The position numbers and the translations under genes are program-made. The notes beneath the pieces are model-generated. The model searched no databases and was not told where the DNA came from. It saw only the letters and a list, made by a program, of their open reading frames with translations. A stretch of 32,073 nucleotides of DNA from positions 1 to 32,073 of the forward strand of contig NZ_LLER01000022.1 of assembly GCF_001500315.1 (NCBI RefSeq), given 5' to 3'. This stretch comes from Staphylococcus auricularis. Its GTDB lineage: Bacteria > Bacillota > Bacilli > Staphylococcales > Staphylococcaceae. Positions 9,821-17,865 of this stretch are shown in pieces (the first letter of the stretch is position 1; each line of letters starts with the position of its first letter).

Positions 9821-11305
9821 TTATAACTTCACGGTGTCATATTCTTGCATTAAATGTTCGACGATGCTGACTGCTTGTTTCACTAACATATTCACACCGT
9901 TACGTGATTGGTTGACGCCATTTGTCAGTTGGCCAATCGCATACATATGTTGAAGTGTGCCAAAACGTGGACTGACGACTTGATTCGTTTCAGGTACGAT
10001 TTGGATACCACCTAGCGGATGTGCTTGTATTAATTGTCTATTTTCTAAATTGATGACGAGTTGATCATCACGATCTAGATCTTTTAACTGCGTTTTTGAA
10101 CCTGTGGCATTGATAATAATGTCGTAGTATTCTTGCGCTTTATCGTCATCTTCAAATGACATCACATAGTGTCCATCTTCATAAGCAATATGACTTAATC
10201 CACCTGAAACATCGAGTTTGCCATCTTGAATATGTTGAATCAATAACTTGGCTGTTTCTGGTGGCATAGGATTTGAGTTGGCTTTTAAGATTTTGTGGTA
10301 ACGTTTGAGAAATTGTACTTGGTCTTGATGACTCAAACTGTTCCATATCCAATTCATATTCTCTTTCGCGTGTTCTAATAAACTTTGAAAGCGTCCCAAT
10401 ACATCAGGGTGTTCTAGGTCGTAAGTCAAATCAGTAAGGTAGTCACCTTGTTTTCGATGAATCATTTCATTGACCGGAACGTCATAGTCTTTACAATCAG
10501 CTAAGAATAATTCTAAAGCTTTATCGAGTGGCACATTCCCAAAGTTATGATGCTTAATCTCATTAAACGCATCAGGTGTCATGTGTTTGAAGGAAATTTT
10601 TGGCATGTGCCCACGTACACTAGGAAACGATCCACTACGACTGACGACACGTATCGGTAGCTGTTCATGATTTTCAACAACATGGCGAATCACATCTAAA
10701 CTAGCTAGCCCGGTACCTACGACAGCAATACGATCTTTCGTATGCACTTTATCTAATGTTTTATATGTAGGATATGGTGAAGCAATAAAGCCTTCTTTTC
10801 CTTTCAAGTGATAAGGATCATGGTATGACAATGTTCCTATCGTTAAAAAGACCACTTCGTATTCTTTACAACTTTTCATATCTGTCGACGTACAAACATG
10901 ATATGTAAATTGTGTTTCGCCTACAGGTTCATCAACGTAAATTTCTGTTACTTCTTTTTGAATCACATGAACATTATCAAAGGCTTTATTATAATGTTGT
11001 AGATAATCTCTCATATAATGTCCAAACACATAACGTGGTAAATACTTGTCTTCACCCCATGTGTCATTGTTTTGTGATTTGACCCACTCGTAAAACTCTT
11101 GGGGATGATCGATATTGAGTGACATTTGATCAGCTGGCAGATTGATGAGTAACTGGTCACTGTCATCTTGAAATGGGACACCTTGCCCCATATTTGTAGG
11201 ATTATCGTAAAGATCAACTTCCATTTCGTTAAATGCAGGGTACTTCACTAATTCTTTTAGCACACTAATTCCTGCTGTACCACTACCTACGATTGCGATG
11301 CGCAT
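9821..11305 (-). CDS. FAD/NAD(P)-binding protein (NAD_binding_9-type)
   Basis: A 494-residue soluble flavoprotein-like protein. It starts with a dinucleotide-binding motif MRIAIVGSGTAGISVLKEL, followed by GQGVPFQDDSDQLLINLPADQMS, a pattern typical of the FAD-NAD(P)-binding family PF13454. A second Rossmann motif, IAVVGTGLASLDVIRHV, appears near residue 193, and IINATGS near 400 is the usual ATG motif of two-dinucleotide-binding flavoproteins. Substrate unknown; members include uncharacterised amine or hydroxylase-like enzymes. The ATG has a GGGGGGA site. It is transcribed away from the rib leader but is not part of the rib operon, since the riboswitch lies downstream of it. The name is safe only at family level. 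Confidence 0.82.
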   Translation of the reverse strand: MRIAIVGSGTAGISVLKELVKYPAFNEMEVDLYDNPTNMGQGVPFQDDSDQLLINLPADQMSLNIDHPQEFYEWVKSQNNDTWGEDKYLPRYVFGHYMRDYLQHYNKAFDNVHVIQKEVTEIYVDEPVGETQFTYHVCTSTDMKSCKEYEVVFLTIGTLSYHDPYHLKGKEGFIASPYPTYKTLDKVHTKDRIAVVGTGLASLDVIRHVVENHEQLPIRVVSRSGSFPSVRGHMPKISFKHMTPDAFNEIKHHNFGNVPLDKALELFLADCKDYDVPVNEMIHRKQGDYLTDLTYDLEHPDVLGRFQSLLEHAKENMNWIWNSLSHQDQVQFLKRYHKILKANSNPMPPETAKLLIQHIQDGKLDVSGGLSHIAYEDGHYVMSFEDDDKAQEYYDIIINATGSKTQLKDLDRDDQLVINLENRQLIQAHPLGGIQIVPETNQVVSPRFGTLQHMYAIGQLTNGVNQSRNGVNMLVKQAVSIVEHLMQEYDTVKL

Positions 11306-11471
11306 GCTATTCCCCCCTTAAATTCCTTTTACCTCTTTCTATATAACACTTTCGCCCGTTTTTAAAACAGAACTTATGTTTTCTTTCACACTTTGATGCG
11401 CATGAGATACATAAAGCAGTTTCGCCAGTCTTTAAAAGCAAACTAGTGTCATACAATACCATTTTGAACAA

Positions 11472-11525
11472 ATAAAAACCTCGTAACCATGCTTAATCTC
11501 ACTGATTAAACGTAATTACGAGGTT
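11472..11525 (-). terminator. sagB terminator
   Basis: AACCTCGTAA (11477-11486) pairs with TTACGAGGTT (11516-11525), with an inner TTAATC/GATTAA helix. The A-run at 11474-11478 gives the T-tail on the minus strand. It ends 15 bases past the sagB stop. Confidence 0.85.
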
Positions 11526-11539
11526 AGTCATTTTAATGA

Positions 11540-12385
11540 TTATTGATGTTCATTATCATCTTTGTATACGTAATATTTGAAGTATTTACCTTCTGTTTTC
11601 ATATCTTTGTAGAAGTCAGCCATTAATCCAGCATTACTTTCTGCCCATTTAATATCTGTCGCATATTGGTGTTCACCTGGATTCTCAGGGTTCCAACGCA
11701 TACCATAAAGTGTGTTTTGATCTTTCGAAGATAAGAAATGGTTATGGATGAAATGTGCACCGCCTGTGATGGCTTTTTGTGGTGTATCCCAACCATGTTT
11801 TTTCGCATAATTTGCACCTGTACCTATAGGATCTTTATCTAATGCACCGACACCGAAGAAGTTGTAGTATTTCTTACCATCTACATCGACACCGTTAGCG
11901 AGTTCACTGCTAGCAGAACCTGTTTCAAGTAACGCGTGGGAAATTAAGTAAACTTCATTCACTTGTTCTTGTTTCGCTGCTTTTACAAATTCATCCGCAT
12001 GTTCTAACAATGTTTCATTATCAATTAACATGCGTTTGATGCGATTTTTATCGATACCTTGATATTTATCTAACTCTAAAAATTGATATTTCTGTTTGTC
12101 ATCATCTATAAAACGTTTGCTATCCATGGCTGCTTTAATCTCATTAGATGAAGCATCACGCCAATTATTATTTTTATTAGACACTTGTTGACTTGTGTAA
12201 TTATCAATTTGTTTCTTAGAGGCTTTTTCTAATGAAACATCTAAATGATCGACGCGTTCTTCTTTATTCACTTCTTTAAAGAATATTTGATCAGATAGCA
12301 TAGAAAAAGCAATTCCTGCGACAACGATTAAGACAATGAACAAGCCTATTATCGATAACACTGTGCCTTTCTTACGTTTTGTCAT
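11540..12385 (-). CDS. sagB: Membrane-anchored N-acetylglucosaminidase SagB
   Basis: A 281-residue protein with one N-terminal membrane helix (about 9-30) and an extracellular glucosaminidase domain from about residue 110. The catalytic glutamate is Glu154 in SHALLETGSASSELANG, and the family motifs YYNFFGVGA and GGAHFIHNHFL follow. Length and layout match S. aureus SagB, which cleaves nascent glycan strands and, with the CAAX-protease-like SpdC, releases new peptidoglycan and sets glycan chain length. The genomic position between the rib operon and tal also fits. The ATG lies about 10 bases after AGGTG; the terminator is directly downstream. Confidence 0.92.
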   Translation of the reverse strand: MTKRKKGTVLSIIGLFIVLIVVAGIAFSMLSDQIFFKEVNKEERVDHLDVSLEKASKKQIDNYTSQQVSNKNNNWRDASSNEIKAAMDSKRFIDDDKQKYQFLELDKYQGIDKNRIKRMLIDNETLLEHADEFVKAAKQEQVNEVYLISHALLETGSASSELANGVDVDGKKYYNFFGVGALDKDPIGTGANYAKKHGWDTPQKAITGGAHFIHNHFLSSKDQNTLYGMRWNPENPGEHQYATDIKWAESNAGLMADFYKDMKTEGKYFKYYVYKDDNEHQ

Positions 12386-12621
12386 ATCTTACACCTCTAG
12401 GTTTGTTTTAAATTAACTGAGGATCAACCTTCATTAAGTCTATATCATCGTGAACAATTATGCGCTTGTTATGCCCGTAATAACAATGCTTCAACTCGAT
12501 TTCACGTCTATCCTGCATTAATTTAAGTCATGATTATGTATAGTTTATACTATCTGATTTTAAAGTTTAACATTAAACCTTTACCAGTACAATTTAATCC
12601 CTTGCTTGTTACCAATTCATT

Positions 12622-12654
12622 AAAAAAAAGTAATGAAACTGTAATTTCATTACT
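12622..12654 (-). terminator. Terminator overlapping the stop of the 74-residue gene
   Basis: AGTAATGAAA (12629-12638) pairs with TTTCATTACT (12645-12654). An eight-base A-run at 12622-12629 forms the minus-strand T-tail. The stem includes the stop codon at 12650-12652. Confidence 0.85.
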
Positions 12655-12874
12655 CTTGATTTTTATGGTAGTCCATCATGATAAAACTGACAGCTTGAGA
12701 TTTATTTCTATAAAAATAAGGTGTTAAGTCTATGTGGCCTTCTGTATCTCCGTCACGATAAAACATTTCTTTAGACACATTATTAATCATTACGAAGTCT
12801 GATTTATCTTTAATCGCATCTAAATCGTCATGCCGCGCGAAGAAATGTTCTAAATTCAAGTGTGCGTAATCCAT
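12650..12874 (-). CDS. Small hypothetical protein
   Basis: 74 residues, starting MDYAHLNLEHFFARHDDLDA. A near-perfect AAGGAGGT site precedes the ATG by 5 bases, and a strong terminator overlaps its stop codon, so it looks like a genuine monocistronic gene. No signal peptide, membrane helix or known motif is visible; the protein is rich in Asp, His and aromatic residues. I do not recognise it. Confidence 0.7.
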   Translation of the reverse strand: MDYAHLNLEHFFARHDDLDAIKDKSDFVMINNVSKEMFYRDGDTEGHIDLTPYFYRNKSQAVSFIMMDYHKNQE

Positions 12875-13059
12875 AATTACCTCCTTAACCTTTTTAGGTA
12901 AGTTATGTTATTATGTCAAATCTTGTTATTGCGTTATCAAACCAGTTATATTCCATCTTAAATACAATATCTATCATTACTATTTAACACCTTATAGCTT
13001 CATTTGGCAAATGAAATTAATCAGCGCATCGCGTAAATTGAAGTTATCCGGAAATACGT

Positions 13060-13073
13060 GTTGTATATACAAC
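13060..13073. promoter_or_regulatory. 14-base palindrome in front of sigS
   Basis: GTTGTATATACAAC is a perfect inverted repeat ending 3 bases before the GGAG site of sigS. It could be an operator or a small hairpin near the ribosome site. No protein can be assigned from the sequence. Confidence 0.45.
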
Positions 13074-13088
13074 GTTTGGAGTTATTCC

Positions 13089-13577
13089 ATGAATTTTGAT
13101 TATTACTATGAAAAGCATCACAAAATCATACATTACTTGCTTAAAAAATATAGAATCAACTATAATTATGACGAGTATTATCAACAACTGCTTATTAAAT
13201 TTTGGGAACTTCTTCAACATTATCATCCTCAAAAAGCAAACTCACTACCGCAATATCTTTTTACCCGCTTAAATTTTCACCTCATCGACTTATTTCGTAA
13301 ACAGTCAACACTATCCAATCATAACGAATCTATCTCACAAGCATTAATGCATGGGATACACACAACGAATATGCAGTCCGTTGAGACTTCATTAAGTTAT
13401 ATTCAATTCTCTCAACAGTTAAATCCACGTGAACGTGAAGTCTTACGGTTAAAATTAGCAGGTTATACCCATAAAGAAATTGCACACATGCTCGGCTGTT
13501 CTGTAAGTTCTATCAAATATTATAAGCAAGCCATTAAGAAGAAATATCTCCAATTTCTTCAATCACAGGAGGTCTAA
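13089..13577 (+). CDS. sigS: RNA polymerase sigma factor SigS (ECF-like)
   Basis: A 162-residue sigma factor starting MNFDYYYEKHHKIIHYLLKK. Region 2 includes NYDEYYQQLLIKFWELL and YLFTRLNFHLIDLFRKQ; region 4 is a helix-turn-helix at about 112-153 (LNPREREVLRLKLAGYTHKE onward). The KHHKIIH-LLKKY and LFTRLNF-LIDLFR stretches match S. aureus SigS, a stress and virulence sigma factor of similar size. The ATG at 13089 has GGAG 7 bases upstream; the frame is open back to 13011 but no ribosome site supports the longer form. The downstream ComK-like gene starts one base after the stop, so both are one operon. Confidence 0.88.
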   Translation: MNFDYYYEKHHKIIHYLLKKYRINYNYDEYYQQLLIKFWELLQHYHPQKANSLPQYLFTRLNFHLIDLFRKQSTLSNHNESISQALMHGIHTTNMQSVETSLSYIQFSQQLNPREREVLRLKLAGYTHKEIAHMLGCSVSSIKYYKQAIKKKYLQFLQSQEV

Positions 13578-13578
13578 C

Positions 13579-14016
13579 TTGCATCAGTACCATGATTTAC
13601 TCTATCTACAAACCTCAACTGATCCCCATAGCCAAACGATGATACAGTGGCCAGATAAAAAAGAATTCAGCACACAAGCTTTACCTCATGTACTGAAATC
13701 CATTTTAAAACTATATTTACGAGATATTAAATTACAACGTGAAACGGCAAAACGATTACTCAACATTAATAAACGCGTACCGCTATACGTATGTGATCAA
13801 CTCGTATTACTGCCGCTGAAGCCCCAACGTGCTACGATTCAATATTATGTGAATGCGATTAATATCCATCATATTGAACATCATGGCACCCATACTAAGA
13901 TTCACTTCGTAAACCAACATACATTAGTCATCGATGAACCTTATGCATTGATATATCGCAAATGGAAAGAGAGCATCGCATTAATCCACTTCATTAAACT
14001 CCACTGCTTCATTTAG
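13579..14016 (+). CDS. ComK-family protein
   Basis: 145 residues starting at a TTG codon that is fixed by AGGAGG ending 6 bases upstream, inside the last codons of sigS. The pattern NKRVPLYVCDQLVLLPLKP (about 69-87), then NAIN-I-HIEHHGTHTKIHFVNQHTLVIDEPY, is the core of ComK: a basic VPIYI-like strand, a FLPT-like turn, and an F-x-N/G-x-L-x-I-x-x-x-Y module. ComK activates competence genes in Bacillus; staphylococci carry ComK1 and ComK2. The protein is shorter than Bacillus ComK (192). Coupling to sigS suggests joint control of DNA uptake or stress. Which ComK paralogue it is cannot be told here. Confidence 0.75.
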   Translation: MHQYHDLLYLQTSTDPHSQTMIQWPDKKEFSTQALPHVLKSILKLYLRDIKLQRETAKRLLNINKRVPLYVCDQLVLLPLKPQRATIQYYVNAINIHHIEHHGTHTKIHFVNQHTLVIDEPYALIYRKWKESIALIHFIKLHCFI

Positions 14017-14024
14017 TCAAACAA

Positions 14025-14480
14025 TTATTCATGTCTTAACCGATTCATTTTATATTCCAATAATTTTTTCGTGAAATAGCCAGTCAGTTGTTTAATAAAG
14101 AAAATACTAAGCACGATCAATAAGATGGCACCGATTAAGGTTAAAATGACAACGAGCATTGAACGCTGCACCTCAGGATTAACAAAGGATTGCACTGCTG
14201 CCAAACTTGTGAGCAATCCAAATAAAAATAATCCTAGGAGTATGACGTAAACGAATATCATACAGAACAGTAAGAGAAAGAATTGACCGGTAGATGGTTG
14301 TTTCTTTTTAAAGACATATGTTTTTAAAAAAGAATTGGCGAAACGGACAGGTTTCTTCGTATCTATGTCCGTAGAAGACTGTTCTAAGTTGCTAAAAACA
14401 GTCTCAAGCTGAGCTTTTTCATTCTTATTCAAAAACCATAATTGTTTTCGGACCTGTTGTTTGAATGTGTCTAATGACAT
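14025..14480 (-). CDS. Two-helix membrane protein with N-terminal HAAS-like domain
   Basis: 151 residues. The N-terminus (MSLDTFKQQVRKQLWFLNKN, continuing through about 40) is a short helical domain resembling the HAAS/DUF1700 type found in membrane proteins near PadR regulators, though no PadR gene is seen here. Two strong hydrophobic segments lie at about 68-94 and 107-130, followed by a basic tail. GGAG lies 9 bases before the ATG. It is convergent with the comK-like gene, leaving only 8 bases between stops and no obvious terminator. Function unknown. Confidence 0.7.
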   Translation of the reverse strand: MSLDTFKQQVRKQLWFLNKNEKAQLETVFSNLEQSSTDIDTKKPVRFANSFLKTYVFKKKQPSTGQFFLLLFCMIFVYVILLGLFLFGLLTSLAAVQSFVNPEVQRSMLVVILTLIGAILLIVLSIFFIKQLTGYFTKKLLEYKMNRLRHE

Positions 14481-14621
14481 ATCTCTTTTCTCCTTTAATT
14501 TTAACGCAATCTATATGTTTAAATGATAGCTAAAGTCTAACCATCACGCAATGGTTCACTATTGTAAGTTTCAACTGTACCTTAAAGGTATTTTATTCAT
14601 ACAGTACAAGTGTATCACATA

Positions 14622-14673
14622 AATAAATAGAGGAGACGAGTTCAAAATTATTTTTGGCTCGTCCCCTCTTTTA
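14622..14673. terminator. tal terminator
   Basis: AGAGG-A-GACGAG (14629-14640) pairs with CTCGTC-C-CCTCT (14658-14669). A T-run follows on plus and an A/T-rich run on the other side, about 35 bases past the tal stop. Confidence 0.8.
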
Positions 14674-14705
14674 CTATGTCTTATGAATTATCGGTGATTT
14701 TCACA

Positions 14706-15425
14706 TTACAGAATAGAAAGACCAGAAGCTTGAATATCTTTCGCAAAGCCTTTCACTGTATCAACAGATAATTCATTAATATCTTTACCAAGATTATTGT
14801 TTACTTTTTTAACAACATCAGCTGGGCAAGTAATGATATCTGCACCGATTTCATCAGCTTGAATCACGTTAATCACTTCACGGCAACTAGCCCATAGTAA
14901 TTTCACGCCGTCTTTACTGTGTGTCACTTCGACAGCATCTTTCATAAGTGGAAGTGGATCTACACCTGTATCAGCAATGCGACCTGCAAAGACAGATACA
15001 TAAGTAGGTACGCCTTCTGTCACTGCTTCAGTAATGGCTTTAACTTGATCTAACGTATAAACCGCTGTCACGTTTAAACGAACTTGATTTGCAGAAAGTT
15101 TTTCGATTAATGGAATAGTAGATTCGCCATCTGTTGTGACGATAGGAATTTTAACGAATACATTATCACCATATTGTTTTAAAATTTCAGCTTCGCGTTC
15201 CATTGTGTCTAAATCATCTGCGAACACTTCGAATGAAATAGAAGCATCAGGGATTTCACGTACCGCTTCTTCCGCAAAAGCTTTATAGTCTGATACGCCA
15301 GTTTTCGCCATTAAACTTGGGTTAGTTGTAAAACCATCGACTTCATTATTTTTATAAGCTGATTTCATTGACTCAATGTCAGCGCCATCAGCGAAAACTT
15401 CAACATTTAATTGCTCTCTTGCCAT
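14706..15425 (-). CDS. tal: Transaldolase
   Basis: A 239-residue transaldolase of the short (MipB/TalC-like) type, transferring a dihydroxyacetone unit in the non-oxidative pentose phosphate pathway. The Schiff-base lysine is Lys92 in VFVKIPIV, with GFTTNPSLMAKTG (31-43) and LNVTAVYT as further family motifs, and SVFAGRIADTG near residue 145. CGGAGGG precedes the ATG by about 6 bases. Length agrees with staphylococcal Tal. Stands alone between its promoter and terminator. Confidence 0.95.
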   Translation of the reverse strand: MAREQLNVEVFADGADIESMKSAYKNNEVDGFTTNPSLMAKTGVSDYKAFAEEAVREIPDASISFEVFADDLDTMEREAEILKQYGDNVFVKIPIVTTDGESTIPLIEKLSANQVRLNVTAVYTLDQVKAITEAVTEGVPTYVSVFAGRIADTGVDPLPLMKDAVEVTHSKDGVKLLWASCREVINVIQADEIGADIITCPADVVKKVNNNLGKDINELSVDTVKGFAKDIQASGLSIL

Positions 15426-15481
15426 TATTTTCCCTCCGAACTATGATAACAACTAGAAACAACAATATCTCATCTTATCGA

Positions 15482-15511
15482 TTTATATCTGTTTTAGTTT
15501 GTTATTGTAAA
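15482..15511 (-). promoter_or_regulatory. Possible tal promoter
   Basis: On the minus strand -35 TTTACA (15511-15506), 18-base spacer, -10 TATAAA (15487-15482), about 55 bases before the tal start codon. Confidence 0.45.
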
Positions 15512-15654
15512 AATGTTTCAATTCAATGTCATTTATATCACGAGCGTAAGGTATATTCTATATTTTTGCTTATACTTTGTTGTGATAATTAAAATATTTC
15601 TCTACAGATGTGTGATTTGTTAAAAAATAATTCCTTTTTTATTTCAACTTATGG

Positions 15655-15660
15655 TATGAT
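15655..15660 (+). promoter_or_regulatory. Possible extended -10 promoter of the 101-residue membrane protein
   Basis: TATGAT preceded by TGG (extended -10 TGn), 29 bases before the ATG at 15690. No good -35 is visible. Confidence 0.4.
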
Positions 15661-15689
15661 AAGATAACGAATTGCAGGAGGAACCAAGG

Positions 15690-15995
15690 ATGAGACGATC
15701 AAAGATTTACTTTTATTTATCAAGTTTATTAATTATCATAAGCTTTTATTTTAATACTAGAAATCCTCTGCTAAACACGCATTTTAATTCTGTGTTTAAG
15801 ATCATCTTTGTGTGCAGTGTCATTAATGCGATTATTTTAATACTGGCAATTATATTTGCAGACAAATCCATCAAAAACTTAATCGACCGCAAAAGTTGGG
15901 TGAGAGGTGCAAGTCATGCCTTACCTTACATTTTACTAGTAGTCATTCTCATACACATTGTAGCTGCACTCAGTACGTTTGGCTTTTTATTTTAA
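15690..15995 (+). CDS. Small three-helix membrane protein
   Basis: 101 residues starting MRRSKIYFYLSSLLIIISFY. GGAGG lies 8 bases before ATG 15690. A TTG at 15672 is in frame but lies ahead of that site. Three hydrophobic stretches are seen at about 6-20, 36-58 and 80-100. No motif is recognised. It precedes the fluoride channel genes but is separated from them by a strong terminator hairpin, so it is probably its own transcript. Confidence 0.7.
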   Translation: MRRSKIYFYLSSLLIIISFYFNTRNPLLNTHFNSVFKIIFVCSVINAIILILAIIFADKSIKNLIDRKSWVRGASHALPYILLVVILIHIVAALSTFGFLF

Positions 15996-16007
15996 TATGA
16001 TATCTAC

Positions 16008-16060
16008 GTAGGATCCTAACCTTTTTGCAATCGTATCAAGGTTAAGATCCTACATTTTTA
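16008..16060 (+). terminator. Strong hairpin between the small membrane protein and crcB1
   Basis: GTAGGATC-C-TAACCTT (16008-16024) pairs with AAGGTTA-A-GATCCTAC (16038-16053), 16 to 17 pairs with one mismatch, followed by ATTTTTATTT. It reads as an intrinsic terminator. It lies 24-30 bases before the crcB1 start, so it could also attenuate read-through into the channel genes. Confidence 0.85.
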
Positions 16061-16083
16061 TTTCATGAAAGGAGATCATCACA

Positions 16084-16452
16084 ATGCCATATACTTATAT
16101 TTTCGTGGGTGGTGCAATCGGTGCTAGTTTACGTTACCTCATCTCGCAATTGAATATAGCACTTACCTTTCCATTAGGCACATGGCTTGTTAATGTGATT
16201 GGCGCTTTTGCGATGGCTTGGTGTAGTACAACTGCCCTCTCCTTGTTGCGTCATCATCCCAAGCTTAAAAAAGGCTTAACGACCGGGCTCATCGGTGCTT
16301 TAACTACCTTTTCTACTTTTCAATTTGAGCTGGTCAGTTTATTCGATCAAGGCAATGTATTCATTCTGATTATTTACGCACTAACGAGCTATGTGGGTGG
16401 TATAGCTGCTTGTTTAATCGGTCTCAAATTAGGAGGTAGAAAGCATGCTTAA
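16084..16452 (+). CDS. crcB1: Fluoride channel subunit CrcB/FluC 1
   Basis: 122 residues with four membrane helices. Fluc motifs are present: GGAIGASLRYLIS (9-21), GTWLVNVIGAF (with the central Asn), and GALTTFSTFQFE, which lines the pore. Fluc proteins act as dual-topology dimers that export fluoride. AAAGGAGA lies upstream of the ATG. It overlaps crcB2 by 8 bases, the paired-gene form expected for a heterodimeric channel. Confidence 0.92.
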   Translation: MPYTYIFVGGAIGASLRYLISQLNIALTFPLGTWLVNVIGAFAMAWCSTTALSLLRHHPKLKKGLTTGLIGALTTFSTFQFELVSLFDQGNVFILIIYALTSYVGGIAACLIGLKLGGRKHA

Positions 16453-16798
16453 CTTATTAGGTGTATTTATCGGAGGCGGTTGTGGCGCAGTCGTTCGTGC
16501 TTGGATCACAGACTTCTGCAATCAGCGTTTACGCCAAACGATTCCTGTCGCCACATTACTTGTTAATTTGATCGGTAGCCTTTGTATTGGCATATTTGCG
16601 CACATTGCTATTGATAATGGCAGTTTATACGCACTGTTCATCATAGGTTTTTTAGGTGGTCTAACGACATTTTCAACCTTAATGTATGAACTAACCCAAA
16701 TGTTACACCAACAACAATGGTTAAAATGGTTTGCTTATTCAGCGTTACAATATGGTCTGTGCTTTATAGCCTGTTTCATCGGATATTTTTGGATATAG
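16445..16798 (+). CDS. crcB2: Fluoride channel subunit CrcB/FluC 2
   Basis: 117 residues, four helices. Motifs GGGCGAVVRAWITD (10-23), ATLLVNLIGSL and GGLTTFSTLMYE mark it as the partner of the preceding subunit; the two are oppositely oriented in the membrane in characterised pairs. AGGAGGT lies 5 bases before the ATG, inside the end of crcB1. No fluoride riboswitch is seen in front of the pair. Confidence 0.92.
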   Translation: MLNLLGVFIGGGCGAVVRAWITDFCNQRLRQTIPVATLLVNLIGSLCIGIFAHIAIDNGSLYALFIIGFLGGLTTFSTLMYELTQMLHQQQWLKWFAYSALQYGLCFIACFIGYFWI

Positions 16799-16829
16799 AC
16801 AGCATGCATGACGCCGCTGCAATTTATAC

Positions 16830-17672
16830 TTATTTAATTGAACGGTGATAGTGATCAGGATCTGGTCCGGTACGTTTGTCTTCATTGAGTTGATCTAAGG
16901 CAGCCATTTGATCTTCTGTTAATTCAAAATCAAAGACGTTGATATTTTCTTCAATACGAGCAGGTGTTTGAGACTTCGGTATCACGACCACATCATGTTG
17001 TAAATTCCATCTTATAATAACTTGGGCTGGTGAACGATCTATTTCGTCTGCTATAGATTTAACGGTAGCATCTTGTAATAAATCACCATTTAGTAGTGGA
17101 GACCATGATTCCATCAGTATATTTTGCACATCTAAATACATGTTTAACTCTTTTTGGAGAAAATATGGATGAAATTCAATTTGATTAATCACTGGTTTAA
17201 TAGATACCTGAGCAAAAAGTGCTTCTAAATGCGAAACATTAAAGTTACTCACACCAATATTTTTTACTTTATTATCTCTATATAATGCTTCCATGCCTCT
17301 CCACGTATCGACCATCAAGGCTTCGTTAGTGCCTGGCCAGTGCATTAAATATAAATCTAAATAATCTAGTCCCAATTTCTTAAGTGAGGTCTTATACGCC
17401 GCTTCTACATTGTCACTTCCATAATCGTCTAACCATAATTTAGATGTAATAAATAAATCACTGCGTGTTAATCCAGTACTTTCTAACCCCGCTCTAATAC
17501 CTTCACCGACCGCTTGTTCATTTTCGTAAACCATCGCTGTATCAATGCTGCGATAACCGACTTCTATTGCATGTTGTACCGCTTCCTTACACTTGGTTTC
17601 ATCTTCTATACGATATGTGCCAAATCCCAATTTAGGCATCACATTCCCATTATAAAAAGTAACTTGATTCAA
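16830..17672 (-). CDS. Aldo/keto reductase
   Basis: A 280-residue NADPH-dependent aldo/keto reductase of the bacterial AKR5-like type. The catalytic tetrad is complete: Asp44, Tyr49, Lys78 and His111 (in YLMHWPG). NADPH-binding residues appear in IPKSQTPARIEEN near residue 232. The start is TTG at 17672, with GGGGA about 10 bases upstream. Substrate not predictable; the family reduces methylglyoxal and other small carbonyls. The neighbouring gene on the left is convergent crcB2, with a 31-base gap. Confidence 0.9.
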   Translation of the reverse strand: MNQVTFYNGNVMPKLGFGTYRIEDETKCKEAVQHAIEVGYRSIDTAMVYENEQAVGEGIRAGLESTGLTRSDLFITSKLWLDDYGSDNVEAAYKTSLKKLGLDYLDLYLMHWPGTNEALMVDTWRGMEALYRDNKVKNIGVSNFNVSHLEALFAQVSIKPVINQIEFHPYFLQKELNMYLDVQNILMESWSPLLNGDLLQDATVKSIADEIDRSPAQVIIRWNLQHDVVVIPKSQTPARIEENINVFDFELTEDQMAALDQLNEDKRTGPDPDHYHRSIK

Positions 17673-17810
17673 CGTGACACAATCCCCTTTCGACTATAAC
17701 TTTTACATCTAGTTTAACACGTATTTAAAGATATAGAAAAAATGGACATACAGACAATAGCGTTAAATCAAAACTGAAATGAACACACATCATGCCGATC
17801 TAGAAAACAA

Positions 17811-17847
17811 CAGACATAAAAATACCGGGACGACGTGGGCCCCGGTT
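17811..17847 (-). terminator. Terminator of the NERD-like gene
   Basis: ACCGGG (17824-17829) pairs with CCCGGT (17841-17846). The AT-rich run ATAAAAAT at 17816-17823 gives a modest T-tail on the minus strand. It lies about 20 bases past the stop. Confidence 0.6.
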
Positions 17848-17865
17848 AAGCGATTGATATTCAAC

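Noticed and set aside
11306..11471. Degenerate direct similarity in the 166-base spacer before the FAD protein (TTTCGCC and TTTAAAA blocks twice)
   Set aside because: The matches are short and imperfect, with no element structure around them.
13011..13088. 26-residue N-terminal extension of SigS from ATG 13011
   Set aside because: No ribosome site, it crosses the palindrome, and the ATG at 13089 has GGAG at good spacing and matches the known SigS start.
15996..16083. Fluoride riboswitch before crcB1
   Set aside because: The conserved crcB-motif core is absent; only a simple long hairpin is present.
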